Below are positions 31,723 to 39,988 of a stretch of DNA of 48,626 nucleotides, in pieces (position 1 is the first letter of the stretch; each line of letters starts with the position of its first letter). Under the pieces are notes generated by a model. It made no database searches. It was given only the letters and a program-made list of their open reading frames with translations, and was not told where the DNA came from. The translations under genes and the position numbers were made by a program. Source of the stretch: Candidatus Sabulitectum sp. (GTDB lineage: Bacteria > Fermentibacterota > Fermentibacteria > Fermentibacterales > JCC-6); the NCBI GenBank assembly GCA_021107435.1, contig JAIOSV010000077.1, positions 1-48,626 of the forward strand. Reading direction: 5' to 3'.

Positions 31723-33134
31723 TACAGACCACCTTCTTCATGGAGTCGCATGGAGAATATCGTGGGTATCGATGTGGTACCCCCGGGCCCATCCTCCGAT
31801 CCGACAGTAACTTCCTGTACAACTATTACTTCATTACCTGTTATTTCCGCTATGTGAGTATTGTTTCGGAGCACTGTACCTTCTCGAAGTACATAAGCCA
31901 CTCCGTTCGCGTCCTCAACCATTGCCTGATCTCCACCGGAGGGATCAAGGGTGATTCCCACAAGGTGAAGTTCCTCAATTGAAAGATCCTCAATTGAGCG
32001 CCTGAGATCTCTGCTGGTCAGAGGGAATTCGCTGAAAGGATCAGGTCTGCTCGAAACTGACTCATATATCCTGAACAAACCGCCGAATGAAACATCGGCA
32101 TCAACAACGCCTGAGCCGTTGGCAGAACCTCCACCTGTCTGTCCGGCCATCCTGTATCTTAACATCTGAACATCAGCTTCCGGAAGCCTTGTCTCAACAG
32201 ATCCGATCTCTGCCCAGACTACGATTCCTCCATTGGAAATAGACCATACGGTGCCGTCATCCAGTTGACAGGCTTTTTCCGGGTGCTGTGGCAAACCTGC
32301 TGTAACAACATAATCATCACTGTCTAAATCAGCTATTCCTCTTTCCGTATAAAGGAGATTCTCTCCGATGATCGTGCCACTGAAGCACTCCTCCCAGCCG
32401 TCAGCACCACACAGGCGATAGACAACAAATCCGTCGCAGGCAAGCAACTCTCCGTTTGAAAGATGAATGCTTGTGGTACTGTCAGGAAGAATCATTTCTG
32501 AAAGCAGGCTTTCTGTAACATCAAACCTGCTTGCTGTCCCGTCAGTATTCATCCATGCAAGAGCATCCTGGTCGTAACAGAAGCTTCCTGCAACGGTTTT
32601 CTCGGCTGATTCGACAATCCGGATAAGTTCAGACGACGATTCGCTGGATATACTCACAGAACCATCGTTGAAGAGAACAGCAGCGTTCTCATCCATGACA
32701 CAAACACCTGCCGGTGTGATGCCATCCGGGAATACTACCTCCGCTACCTGATCTCCGCTGAGGATTATCAGTGCCTCCGGCGAAAGAATGGCTGCTCCGC
32801 TTTCTGATGCGGAAACAGCAAAAGCTATATCGGTTGCGGCAAGTGGCGTGTCTGTTTCAACCGCTGACCACTCCCCGCCGGTAGAATTCCATCGCATAAC
32901 GAAACCATCTGCAGTAAGAATCCATAGATTTTCACCACATGCATCCATTGCCACCGGCGCAGAGGGAAGAATCACATCCAGCCATCCCTCCACCGGGGTT
33001 TGTTCCGCGATTTCCACACTCACTGTTCCAGAATCAACTGTCTGTTCAGTCGACTCCTTTCCGCACCCCGCTACAAGCACGAAGAGGGAAACAGTAAATG
33101 CAGCCAATTTGAACATTCTGAAATCTCTGTACAT
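31722..33134 (-). CDS. Lipoprotein with propeller-like region and C-terminal PilP domain
   Basis: A 470-residue lipoprotein with lipobox LVAGC (Cys24). Residues about 45-310 hold short beta-strands with repeated patterns (LWILTADGFVMRWNS, AAVLFNDGSVSIS, VWSISNGGIVVWAE), which looks like a propeller or PQQ-like fold. The C-terminal 100 residues (about 360-465) match PilP: DPFSEFPLTSRDLRRSIEDLSIEELHLVGITL, then MVEDANGVAYVLREGT. PilP links the inner-membrane PilNO complex to PilQ and is normally about 170 residues. The extra region is therefore large. The gene is placed where pilP belongs (between pilO and pilQ) and overlaps pilQ. Confidence 0.8.
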   Translation of the reverse strand: MYRDFRMFKLAAFTVSLFVLVAGCGKESTEQTVDSGTVSVEIAEQTPVEGWLDVILPSAPVAMDACGENLWILTADGFVMRWNSTGGEWSAVETDTPLAATDIAFAVSASESGAAILSPEALIILSGDQVAEVVFPDGITPAGVCVMDENAAVLFNDGSVSISSESSSELIRIVESAEKTVAGSFCYDQDALAWMNTDGTASRFDVTESLLSEMILPDSTTSIHLSNGELLACDGFVVYRLCGADGWEECFSGTIIGENLLYTERGIADLDSDDYVVTAGLPQHPEKACQLDDGTVWSISNGGIVVWAEIGSVETRLPEADVQMLRYRMAGQTGGGSANGSGVVDADVSFGGLFRIYESVSSRPDPFSEFPLTSRDLRRSIEDLSIEELHLVGITLDPSGGDQAMVEDANGVAYVLREGTVLRNNTHIAEITGNEVIVVQEVTVGSEDGPGGTTSIPTIFSMRLHEEGGL

Positions 33135-33156
33135 CGTTTTGCTCCTCCCTCCTTTG

Positions 33157-33759
33157 TTACGGCTGTATGTATGCCGAGAAAGTGAATGTAGTTTCTATAT
33201 TGTCAAATTTACCTTCGGCAGCTTTCAGCTGATGAACCTGCAGATTAGTTACAGAGCTCATCATGGGCTGTTGAGTTAACTGATCGAAGAAAACACCGAG
33301 TCGGTGAAATCTTCCAGTCATGGTAAGCTGCCAGTCATAAACGTTGTACTCGCCGCTGGCGTCAACGGCTGGCGCCATAGGAACAAGGGATACTATCTGT
33401 AGACCACTCCCGCTGGCGAAGCTGGTCAGCATCTCAAGGATATCCTCCTGATTGTATTGCCTTGGAAGAAACCTGTCCAGTTCCTCAAGCTCCTGGTTGT
33501 ACATCTCAATCCTCTGCCCAATCATGGCAAGATCATCTGTCGTCTGTGCCTGAAGTTGCCTTAACTCAAGTTCCTTCATCTCCAGGGTCTGCTCCAGCTC
33601 AGCGATTTCCTGAGTTACCGACGAAGCGAAAAAGTTGAAGTAACTGAAAATGAGAGCTCCAAGGAGTATGATCCCGATGATAAACCTGAGGATGCGAGGA
33701 TCTCGAAAATCAACAGCCAATGTCTGCCTCCCTTCCAGGTTCCTGCCCGGTGAAAACAC
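33157..33759 (-). CDS. pilO: Type IV pilus alignment protein PilO
   Basis: A 200-residue inner-membrane protein with one transmembrane segment (about residues 24-45: ILRFIIGIILLGALIFSYFNFF), a coiled coil (about 47-95) and a periplasmic ferredoxin-like domain that ends TTFTFSAYIQP. It pairs with PilN. The start is uncertain: the frame begins with a GTG (33759), with only a poor ribosome site. The gene sits between a small lipoprotein and the PilP-domain lipoprotein. Confidence 0.82.
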   Translation of the reverse strand: MFSPGRNLEGRQTLAVDFRDPRILRFIIGIILLGALIFSYFNFFASSVTQEIAELEQTLEMKELELRQLQAQTTDDLAMIGQRIEMYNQELEELDRFLPRQYNQEDILEMLTSFASGSGLQIVSLVPMAPAVDASGEYNVYDWQLTMTGRFHRLGVFFDQLTQQPMMSSVTNLQVHQLKAAEGKFDNIETTFTFSAYIQP

Positions 33760-33768
33760 CTTTCATCA

Positions 33769-34206
33769 TTATAAGCCCCCCCCGGCAAATTCGAGTAGGG
33801 AAACCGGCCAGACTGTAAGAGTGTCGCCTGAAGACACTACGAAACCGTCATCTATGTCTTTGTAGACGTAGGAAGATGATCCGTAGTGAGCACAAAGACC
33901 CACAACAGCCGTGCTGGGCATCGAATACCCCGCTCCCGATTCCTCGTCGGGAAGTGTAGGGAAAAACTGAGCTGCAATGAAGAACACACCGGAAGCGTTT
34001 GTGAATACCGTCTGAGAGTGAACATTGGAACTGTCTTTATTAACTACCAGTTCCACAGCCACGCCTTCCGCCGGATTTGTCATCGCCAGATCGGTGTAGA
34101 TACAGCCGGTTATGTAGGTCATGGTTTTCTCCGACCCGAATGGATCGCAGCCGATTGAAATTACCAGTACACCCAGGGCAATCAATGCCAGGATTGTCTT
34201 TTTCAT
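33769..34206 (-). CDS. Small lipoprotein within the pil operon
   Basis: A 145-residue lipoprotein: MKKTILALIALGVLVISIGC with Cys20 as the lipidation site. The mature part is a single beta-rich domain with 'TYITGCIYTDLAMTNPAEGVAVELVV...TVFTNASGVFFIAAQF', reminiscent of a carboxypeptidase-regulatory-like or transthyretin-like fold. No enzyme motif. It lies between the pilM-pilN fusion and pilO, 11 bases from the former and 9 from the latter, so it is almost certainly co-transcribed. I know of no standard pil component of this type. The ATG at 34206 with GGGGG upstream is preferred over the longer frame. Confidence 0.65.
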   Translation of the reverse strand: MKKTILALIALGVLVISIGCDPFGSEKTMTYITGCIYTDLAMTNPAEGVAVELVVNKDSSNVHSQTVFTNASGVFFIAAQFFPTLPDEESGAGYSMPSTAVVGLCAHYGSSSYVYKDIDDGFVVSSGDTLTVWPVSLLEFAGGGL

Positions 34207-34217
34207 GATACCCCCTA

Positions 34218-35951
34218 TCATATTCCGACGTAATCGCCCACAAGAGGCTCAAGCGACATCTGATTTACGCCAATGTCAGTACTGAATTGATACCTTGTTT
34301 CGCCGCCCCCTGCGTCAACAACAGGTGCCACGTTGTAATTCTGTCCGAAGTCCTCCAGAAGGAAAAGGGGATTCATACCGTCCGGCATGGTTTCCTCAAG
34401 TCTCGTCTGGAAGGAAACGATATCTCCCCAGGTTCTGGCAATTCCAGATATGTGCAGATTGCCGCTGCCAAGAGAAAGCTCGGTCAAGTAAATAGTCTTG
34501 CCGGCCTCTTCCGCGAATTCCGCCTGTTCCGGATACAATGCACGCACCAGATACTCCAGTACATACACAGTGCTCTTCTGTCTGAGAGACAAGGCGTTCA
34601 CAGCAGCTCTTTTCTGATTAAGCTGAGCCTCAAGAGCGTCCAGTTCCCGCTGCCTTGAAACCTGCTGCTGCATACTCGCGATTTCGGTGTTTTTCCGACC
34701 GATCTCACTCTCAAGTTCATCTCTTGAGTTAGTAAGACCGCTGTAATGAATAAACAAAACAATAACACCCACAACAATAAGCCCCAGAGGTGCCCAGCTG
34801 AGAATGCTGAAAAGCGGTGATGCTCCAGCGGTTGATTTCCTGCTTTTTCTGGTTTTTTCCTCTACCGGAAGGATGTCAATATCCAGGCTGCCCGGTTCCA
34901 GTGATTTGAGAGCCAGACCCACTGCCACTGCAATCACAGCCTCAATGGAATGCCTGCCAGCTTCATCTGAAAGAAGTACTCCATCCAGCTGTATGTTGCC
35001 GAGAACATCGAAAGCCTCTACAGGCAAACCGTGGTGATCACTGAGAGTTTCGGCAAGTCCAGCCATTAACGAACATCCGCCACTGAGAAGCATCTTGTCT
35101 ATTCGACTGCTTTCACCGGATGCCTGAAAACTGATGAAGGATCTTCGCACGCTGGTTGACAGTTCTTCCACTACACTGCTAACAGCGTTCTTAACATCTG
35201 CTTCTGAAACTCCCTCTGGCAGATTACCCTTAAGAATTGCCTCTGCAGTTGAGTAATCAACTCCAAGGGAGCGCAGTATAGCTTCAATGAACCGTCCGCC
35301 TCCCATGGCCAGATCTCTGTTAAAGCTGGGAATACCTCCCTTGGCAATCACAAGGTTTGTGTTGTCCGCTCCAATGTTCAGAATTGTAACACATTCGTCA
35401 ATTGAGGGCTGGTATGAGTTCTCATAAGCACGCAGCAGCGCGAATTGCTCAAGATCAACCGATGATGATTTAATACCGGCCCCTTGAACAACACTCCTGT
35501 GAAGATGGATGATCTCCTTCTTCGCGGCAACCAGCAAAACTTCCATCTGCCCCGGAGCTGATTCCTCGTTCAGTATTTTGAAATCAATACTGACCTCATC
35601 CACCCGGAAGGGGATGTGCTGTTCCGCTTCCCAGTGAATTGCCTGACGAGCCTGAGCTTCCGTCATTTTCTCCATTGGGATTCTGCGAACTATAACACTT
35701 CTTCCGGATACCGCCGAGTTAACCGTTTTTGTCTTAATGCCTGACTTGGTCAAGGCATCCTTTATGGACTCCACCAGATGGTCTCTGTTGACCACCTCTC
35801 CATCGACCACTGTGTCGGGAGGCAATTCGACAATAGCGTATTTACTGAGCTTAATTCCTTTTCCGGAACGGAGAAGCTCAACCACTTTTACCGAATGACT
35901 ACCAATGTCCAGGCCAACAGATGACTTTCCTGACCCGCTAAAGATCAGCAT
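34218..35951 (-). CDS. pilM-pilN: Fused type IV pilus proteins PilM-PilN
   Basis: A 577-residue protein. Residues about 8-350 are PilM, an actin-like ATPase: SSVGLDIGSHSVKVVEL, AVSGRSVIVRRIPM, CVTILNIGADNTNL, and LSGGCSLMAGLAE. Then the segment LDIDILPVEEKTR (about 355-367) matches the PilN N-terminal INLLP-type peptide that normally docks into PilM. A transmembrane segment (about 387-407), a coiled coil and a periplasmic PilN-like domain follow. In most bacteria these are two genes. Fusion in one chain makes the docking intramolecular. The start ATG 35951 has GGGAGGGGAG just upstream. The gene heads the operon. Confidence 0.85.
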   Translation of the reverse strand: MLIFSGSGKSSVGLDIGSHSVKVVELLRSGKGIKLSKYAIVELPPDTVVDGEVVNRDHLVESIKDALTKSGIKTKTVNSAVSGRSVIVRRIPMEKMTEAQARQAIHWEAEQHIPFRVDEVSIDFKILNEESAPGQMEVLLVAAKKEIIHLHRSVVQGAGIKSSSVDLEQFALLRAYENSYQPSIDECVTILNIGADNTNLVIAKGGIPSFNRDLAMGGGRFIEAILRSLGVDYSTAEAILKGNLPEGVSEADVKNAVSSVVEELSTSVRRSFISFQASGESSRIDKMLLSGGCSLMAGLAETLSDHHGLPVEAFDVLGNIQLDGVLLSDEAGRHSIEAVIAVAVGLALKSLEPGSLDIDILPVEEKTRKSRKSTAGASPLFSILSWAPLGLIVVGVIVLFIHYSGLTNSRDELESEIGRKNTEIASMQQQVSRQRELDALEAQLNQKRAAVNALSLRQKSTVYVLEYLVRALYPEQAEFAEEAGKTIYLTELSLGSGNLHISGIARTWGDIVSFQTRLEETMPDGMNPLFLLEDFGQNYNVAPVVDAGGGETRYQFSTDIGVNQMSLEPLVGDYVGI

Positions 35952-36117
35952 GTCTCCCCTCCCTGCAATCGACTCCGAAATAACATCCAATCACCTCCGG
36001 AATCCGCTAATCCCTTATAAAAACCGGGACCTGTTACCTCATCGTGCTATTACCCTAGTAACATGGACAGCCTTCGTCAATACCCCAAATTCATAACTGA
36101 TGAATTTCATATTTCTC

Positions 36118-36145
36118 TTGACACCGCTTTCGAAAAATGTATCTT
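36118..36145 (+). promoter_or_regulatory. Promoter of the 98-residue protein gene
   Basis: TTGACA (36118-36123), a 16-base spacer and TATCTT (36140-36145) lie 22 bases before the ATG at 36168 and inside the upstream extension of the frame, supporting the downstream start. Confidence 0.7.
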
Positions 36146-36167
36146 TGGTTCACAGGAGGTATACGGG

Positions 36168-36464
36168 ATGGTAAACATTGAAAGAAACAGTGGTCTCGTC
36201 AGCAGTATAGCGGATATAGAAGAACAATCGGCTGCCACAGTGCGACTCACCGTTCCAGTCAGACCGGATCAGGAAGAAATCCTAACTCGTATTGTGAGAA
36301 CGATTTCAACCAACAGATCTAAGAACAACAGACAGCAGAGGATCACAAAGGCCTCCATCATAAGAGCTTACATTGATGCAATGTCTGCTATCTCTTTCGA
36401 CTACGATGAGATTCCCAATGAAAAGGAGTTTGTCCGCAGACTGATTGAGGTTCTCTCAAGGTAA
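36168..36464 (+). CDS. Small protein, possibly DNA-binding
   Basis: A 98-residue soluble protein. The ATG at 36168 is chosen because AGGAGG lies 8 bases before it and a consensus-like promoter starts at 36118. The longer frame from 36063 would put the promoter within the coding region. I do not recognise a family. The segment RITKASIIRAYIDAMSAISFD is strongly helical, and RSKNNRQQRITKAS is basic, giving the feel of a ribbon-helix-helix or small HTH protein, but the match is weak. It is single, facing the pilus operon (divergent) and meeting glgC tail to tail with 3 bases between. Confidence 0.6.
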   Translation: MVNIERNSGLVSSIADIEEQSAATVRLTVPVRPDQEEILTRIVRTISTNRSKNNRQQRITKASIIRAYIDAMSAISFDYDEIPNEKEFVRRLIEVLSR

Positions 36465-36467
36465 CAA

Positions 36468-37730
36468 TCAGAGTACTGTACCATCCGGAACAGTTACTCC
36501 CTTGGGAACCACTATAATGCCATCTCTTATATAGATGTCATCTCCATCAAAAAACTCCAGCCTCTGCTCGTTAACCAGTCTTACCTCGTTCCCCAGTCTT
36601 ACATTCTTGTCCAGTATTGTGTTTCTTATCACACAATCTCTGCCAATACCAAGAGCGGGGTGACTGGCGTTGACTGCACCCGAATCTCTGGAATGCCCCC
36701 GCCAGAAGTCAGTTCCCATGTTGATACTGTTTGTTACTGACGTTCCTGAACCGATGTAACTTCTGATGCCCACAATTGAATTCTCTATGTGTGCCCCTGT
36801 AATGTCGGATGCGCCGCAGACCACAGTATTGTTCAGTGTACTATTTCTGATTCTGGCTCCTGGAAGAGCACGGGCCCGGGTATAGAGCGGTGTGAAATTA
36901 GAGTACAGATCAAATTCAGGATTCGGTGTGGCCATGTCGATATTGGCTTTGAAAAAGCTCCTGATGGTTCCGATATCAGACCAGTATCCTTTGAACAGGT
37001 AGGAGATAACTTTATAGCGGTTAATTGCGTCCGGAATAATCTCTTTCCCGAAATCGGTTTTGTCCCTGTCTTCATCCATGAGGATTCTGCGCAGCACTTC
37101 AGGCTTGAAAAGATAGATACCCATACTGCCAAGGTAGGGCTTTTCGCGGGCAATGCCCTTTTGATCACTGATAAGGCCTGGCAGCTTATCCATTGAAGGT
37201 TTCTCCACGAAACCCTTTATCACACCGTCTGCAGCAACCTGCACAATTCCCAGATCCGGAGCTTCTTCCGCAGTTACCGGTTTGGTAGCAATGCTGATAT
37301 CAGCGTTGGAAGATTGAAACTGATTTACGAAATTGGAAAAATCCATCCTGTAAAGCTGATCACCTGAAAGAATCAGAACCATATCAGGACACTGCGAAAG
37401 AATATGAACAAGCCCCTGTCGAACAGCATCCGCGGTACCCTGAAACCAGTTGGTATTCTCCGGTGTCTGTTCCGCCGCGAGAATTGAAACAAAACCATCA
37501 GAGAACCTGTCAAACCTGTAAGTCTGCCCAACATGTCTGTTGAGGCTCTCACTGTTGTACTGAGTAAGAACCAGAATCTTTTTAATACCGTTGTTAACAC
37601 AGTTTGATACTGGAATATCTATGAGCCTGTATTTGCCACCGATTGGTACTGCCGGTTTGCTTCTATGAAGGGTTAAAGGGAAAAGCCTGGTCCCTCTGCC
37701 GCCACCCAGAATAACGGAAACTATATCCAT
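36468..37730 (-). CDS. glgC: Glucose-1-phosphate adenylyltransferase
   Basis: A 420-residue GlgC. The N-terminal nucleotidyltransferase domain carries [32 protein letters not shown], the catalytic GDQLYRMD and the FVEKP sugar-binding motif. The C-terminal left-handed beta-helix region starts about residue 290. It makes ADP-glucose for glycogen. The length is the usual. A promoter candidate lies upstream. It runs opposite to the small-protein gene, with which it converges. Confidence 0.95.
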   Translation of the reverse strand: MDIVSVILGGGRGTRLFPLTLHRSKPAVPIGGKYRLIDIPVSNCVNNGIKKILVLTQYNSESLNRHVGQTYRFDRFSDGFVSILAAEQTPENTNWFQGTADAVRQGLVHILSQCPDMVLILSGDQLYRMDFSNFVNQFQSSNADISIATKPVTAEEAPDLGIVQVAADGVIKGFVEKPSMDKLPGLISDQKGIAREKPYLGSMGIYLFKPEVLRRILMDEDRDKTDFGKEIIPDAINRYKVISYLFKGYWSDIGTIRSFFKANIDMATPNPEFDLYSNFTPLYTRARALPGARIRNSTLNNTVVCGASDITGAHIENSIVGIRSYIGSGTSVTNSINMGTDFWRGHSRDSGAVNASHPALGIGRDCVIRNTILDKNVRLGNEVRLVNEQRLEFFDGDDIYIRDGIIVVPKGVTVPDGTVL

Positions 37731-37770
37731 AATGACCCTCCTCCTGTTTATCTGATGGAAACCATGCTAG

Positions 37771-37800
37771 TAATTAGCAACATTTTCCATTCCGGGTCAA
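37771..37800 (-). promoter_or_regulatory. glgC: Promoter candidate of glgC
   Basis: TTGACC (37800-37795), an 18-base spacer and TAATTA (37776-37771) on the minus strand lie about 40 bases before the glgC ATG. The -35 overlaps a small inverted repeat GGTCA-A-TGACC (37795-37805). Confidence 0.45.
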
Positions 37801-37839
37801 TGACCTGAAATTTTCACTATTCAACCAATTTCAATATTC

Positions 37840-37881
37840 TCAAGGTCACACCTTGACAATATTTATTATTTTGTATATTAC
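37840..37881 (+). promoter_or_regulatory. Promoter and 17-bp palindrome upstream of the DUF2089 operon
   Basis: TTGACA (37853-37858), then 17 bases, then TATTAC (37876-37881), or TATATT at a 15-base spacing. The perfect inverted repeat TCAAGGT-CAC-ACCTTGA (37840-37856) overlaps the -35. AGGAGG lies 7 bases before the ATG at 37905. An operator is inferred, possibly for the encoded DUF2089 protein itself. Confidence 0.6.
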
Positions 37882-37904
37882 CTTTAGAGAATAGGAGGTT
37901 CAAT

Positions 37905-38252
37905 ATGAATTTTAGTGATGTCCGATGCCCGTCTTGCAGGAAGCCTATGGTTCCGGTCAAGCTCCACTGCAAAACCTGTGATCTTTCCATTGAAGGACAC
38001 TTTGAGATGGATGCCGTTGCGGGACTCAACTACGAAGACCAGGCTCTGGCAATTGCATTCATCAGAAGTTTCGGTTCAATAAAGAAACTGCAGGACGCGC
38101 TTGGTGTCAGTTATCCCACTGCCCGGGCAAGGCTGGAAAAACTGGTTGGGAAACTCAATCGCGGAATGGAAATGAATCCCCCTCAAGAAAGCACTATACA
38201 GAGGCTTGAAAAGGGAGAAATCACCGTTTCTGAAGCATTGGAGGTGCTCTGA
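37905..38252 (+). CDS. DUF2089-family protein (zinc ribbon plus HTH-like domain)
   Basis: A 115-residue protein with an N-terminal zinc ribbon, C8-x2-C11 and C22-x2-C25 (CPSC...CKTC), and a DUF2089 region. A predicted helix-turn-helix follows: LAIAFIRSFGSIKKLQDALGVSYPTARARLEKL. The C-terminus ends STIQRLEKGEITVSEALEVL, similar to the first helices of the SHOCT-like proteins. I think it is a transcription regulator, by fold and position. It is the first gene in a three-gene operon with a small membrane protein and a SHOCT-like protein. Confidence 0.82.
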   Translation: MNFSDVRCPSCRKPMVPVKLHCKTCDLSIEGHFEMDAVAGLNYEDQALAIAFIRSFGSIKKLQDALGVSYPTARARLEKLVGKLNRGMEMNPPQESTIQRLEKGEITVSEALEVL

Positions 38253-38253
38253 T

Positions 38254-38502
38254 ATGCCGGCGTTCTTTCTTCTGCTCAGAATTCAAAAGGTAATTGTCCC
38301 TTTGCCCTGGTTTATTTTCTGGATACTTCTTCTCCCATTAGTTCCTGCAGCAATGATTGCAAGTCCTTTTTTCAGGAAAAAGGAGTATGGAAACATACTG
38401 CAAAATGCTCATCTGGCCTGGTGGGTCATGGTCGGACTCCACGGCCTGAAAGTTGATATTAACAGTAAGAATGGCGACAGAGTTTATCTGTCATTTGTGT
38501 AA
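38254..38502 (+). CDS. Small two-helix membrane protein
   Basis: An 82-residue protein with one long hydrophobic segment (residues about 13-34, VPLPWFIFWILLLPLVPAA) and a possible second, shorter one (about 45-60, NAHLAWWVMVGLHGL). No family recognised. The start at 38254 follows the DUF2089 stop by one base, with GGAGG 9 bases upstream; a longer frame from 38206 would lie inside the previous gene. Co-translation with both neighbours is likely. It could be the sensor or the anchor of the system. Confidence 0.7.
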   Translation: MPAFFLLLRIQKVIVPLPWFIFWILLLPLVPAAMIASPFFRKKEYGNILQNAHLAWWVMVGLHGLKVDINSKNGDRVYLSFV

Positions 38503-38513
38503 AGGAGATCGAT

Positions 38514-38918
38514 ATGAGTGATTCAAGAATGAAGATTCTGGAAATGCTTTCCGAGGGTAAGATCACAGCTGATGAAGCATCATCTCTTCTGGAAAAGGTT
38601 TCAGCTTCAGAGAATGTTACCGAACCGCAAGCTGAAGAAAGCGCAACAGGCCATGCTGCCCCTCGATATCTGCGGGTTGTTGTGGACAGTGCTGATGGTG
38701 ACAAGGTTAATGTAAAAGTCCCGATGAGTCTTATCAAAACAGGAATCAAGCTCTCAGCACTTATGCCTGCCAACGCGGCTGAGGTCATGAAGGATCAGGG
38801 AATTGACCTTTCCATGCTCAGAGATCTGCCAACGGACGAGCTTATTGAAGCTTTAAGGGAACTTGAGGTAAATGTGGACAGCGCAGATGGTGATACTGTC
38901 AAAGTGTTCACCGAATAG
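38514..38918 (+). CDS. SHOCT-like/YvlB-N-type domain protein
   Basis: A 134-residue soluble protein. The first 30 residues, SRMKILEMLSEGKITADEASSLLEKV, are a short helical bundle domain seen in YvlB/DUF4097-associated proteins. The rest (RYLRVVVDSADGDKVNVKVPMSLIKTGIKLSALMP...) has a repeated VDSADGD...VKV motif near both ends. Such proteins occur next to DUF2089 and small membrane proteins in many genomes; the process is unknown. AAAGGAG lies 7 bases upstream. A terminator is not obvious after it. Confidence 0.75.
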   Translation: MSDSRMKILEMLSEGKITADEASSLLEKVSASENVTEPQAEESATGHAAPRYLRVVVDSADGDKVNVKVPMSLIKTGIKLSALMPANAAEVMKDQGIDLSMLRDLPTDELIEALRELEVNVDSADGDTVKVFTE

Positions 38919-38989
38919 GATTGGTCAGCCAAGTTTTGTAGATTAGCCCTCTGGTATAGCTAAAATTCTTGAATCAGGGGGTTAGGGAA

Positions 38990-39979
38990 ATGAAAGTAGC
39001 ACTCGCGGGTCAACCCGGTTGCGGAAGATCCACCTTGTACAAAGCACTGGCAGGAGTTTCCAGCGCAGATACATCAAAACCTCTCACTGTCCATGTGCCT
39101 GATCACCGTATCGACTTCCTGGCAGAACACTGGAATCCGAAAAGTATTGTAAACGCGACTGTTACATTCTTTGATGTACCTTCCCCTGCTTTCAGTCCCC
39201 GCAATATGGGCAGAATCAAGGAATCCTCCGCTGTAGCACTCATTCTGGACAACTATGCTCTTGGGAACATGGAAGAAACCTTTCTTCAGAATGAATCAGA
39301 GCTGATGATCTCGGATTTAGGCATCATGGAAAAGCGTGTTGCCCGTCTTACAAAAGAGAGTAAGGCAAAACAGGCGGAAGCACAGCTTCTCCTTCAATGT
39401 ATGGAGTCTGTTGAGAACGAAATTCCTCTGAGGTTGATTGAACTCACGGAGCAGGAACTTGATATTCTCTCCCCCTTTTCTCTGGCATCCCTGAAGCCTC
39501 TTCTTGTCATTTCAAACAGAGCCGGTGAAGGCGTAAGTGATGAAACACCTGTTGCTGAACTGGTTAAAAAGCATGGCGGCGCATTTCTTGGAATTGACAG
39601 TGGATTCGAACTGGAACTGTGCGATTTCCCGGAGGAAGATCGTGAAGAATTTCTGGAATCCATGGGGTTCTCCGCTTCCGGCAAATCCAGAGTGCTTTCT
39701 GAAGCATATTCTCTTCTTGACCTGATCAGTTTTCTCACAATGGGTAAGGATGAAGTTAGAGCCTGGCCCATTAAAAAGGGCAGTTCCGCCCTTGAAGCCG
39801 CAGGTACCATTCATTCGGATCTTGCCAGAGGATTCATTCGCGCACAAGTAATACCCTACGATCTTTTTCTGGAGATTCCGGACGAAGTGGAACTCCGAAA
39901 AACCGGATCAATCGGTCTCCAGGGAAAAGAGTATGTGGTGCAGGACGGGGATATACTGGAAATCAAGTTCTCCGTTTAA
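38990..39979 (+). CDS. YchF/Obg-like GTPase homologue with altered P-loop
   Basis: A 329-residue protein resembling YchF (OLA1), a P-loop protein with a coiled coil and C-terminal TGS domain. The TGS end is clear: DLARGFIRAQVIPYDLFLE...KEYVVQDGDILEIKFSV. The first motif is GQPGCGRST, so the P-loop lysine of GxxxxGKS/T is arginine. The DxxG switch motif is replaced by DVPSPAF, and the base-recognition stretch is SNRAGEG. It is about 30 residues shorter than YchF. It probably binds nucleotides poorly or not at all. The start ATG at 38990 (GGGG upstream) is preferred over the longer frame from 38969. Confidence 0.82.
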   Translation: MKVALAGQPGCGRSTLYKALAGVSSADTSKPLTVHVPDHRIDFLAEHWNPKSIVNATVTFFDVPSPAFSPRNMGRIKESSAVALILDNYALGNMEETFLQNESELMISDLGIMEKRVARLTKESKAKQAEAQLLLQCMESVENEIPLRLIELTEQELDILSPFSLASLKPLLVISNRAGEGVSDETPVAELVKKHGGAFLGIDSGFELELCDFPEEDREEFLESMGFSASGKSRVLSEAYSLLDLISFLTMGKDEVRAWPIKKGSSALEAAGTIHSDLARGFIRAQVIPYDLFLEIPDEVELRKTGSIGLQGKEYVVQDGDILEIKFSV

Positions 39980-39988
39980 CCAGACAGT

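Noticed and set aside
32788..33279. A 163-codon plus-strand frame opposite the PilP-domain gene
   Set aside because: Antisense shadow; low-complexity translation.
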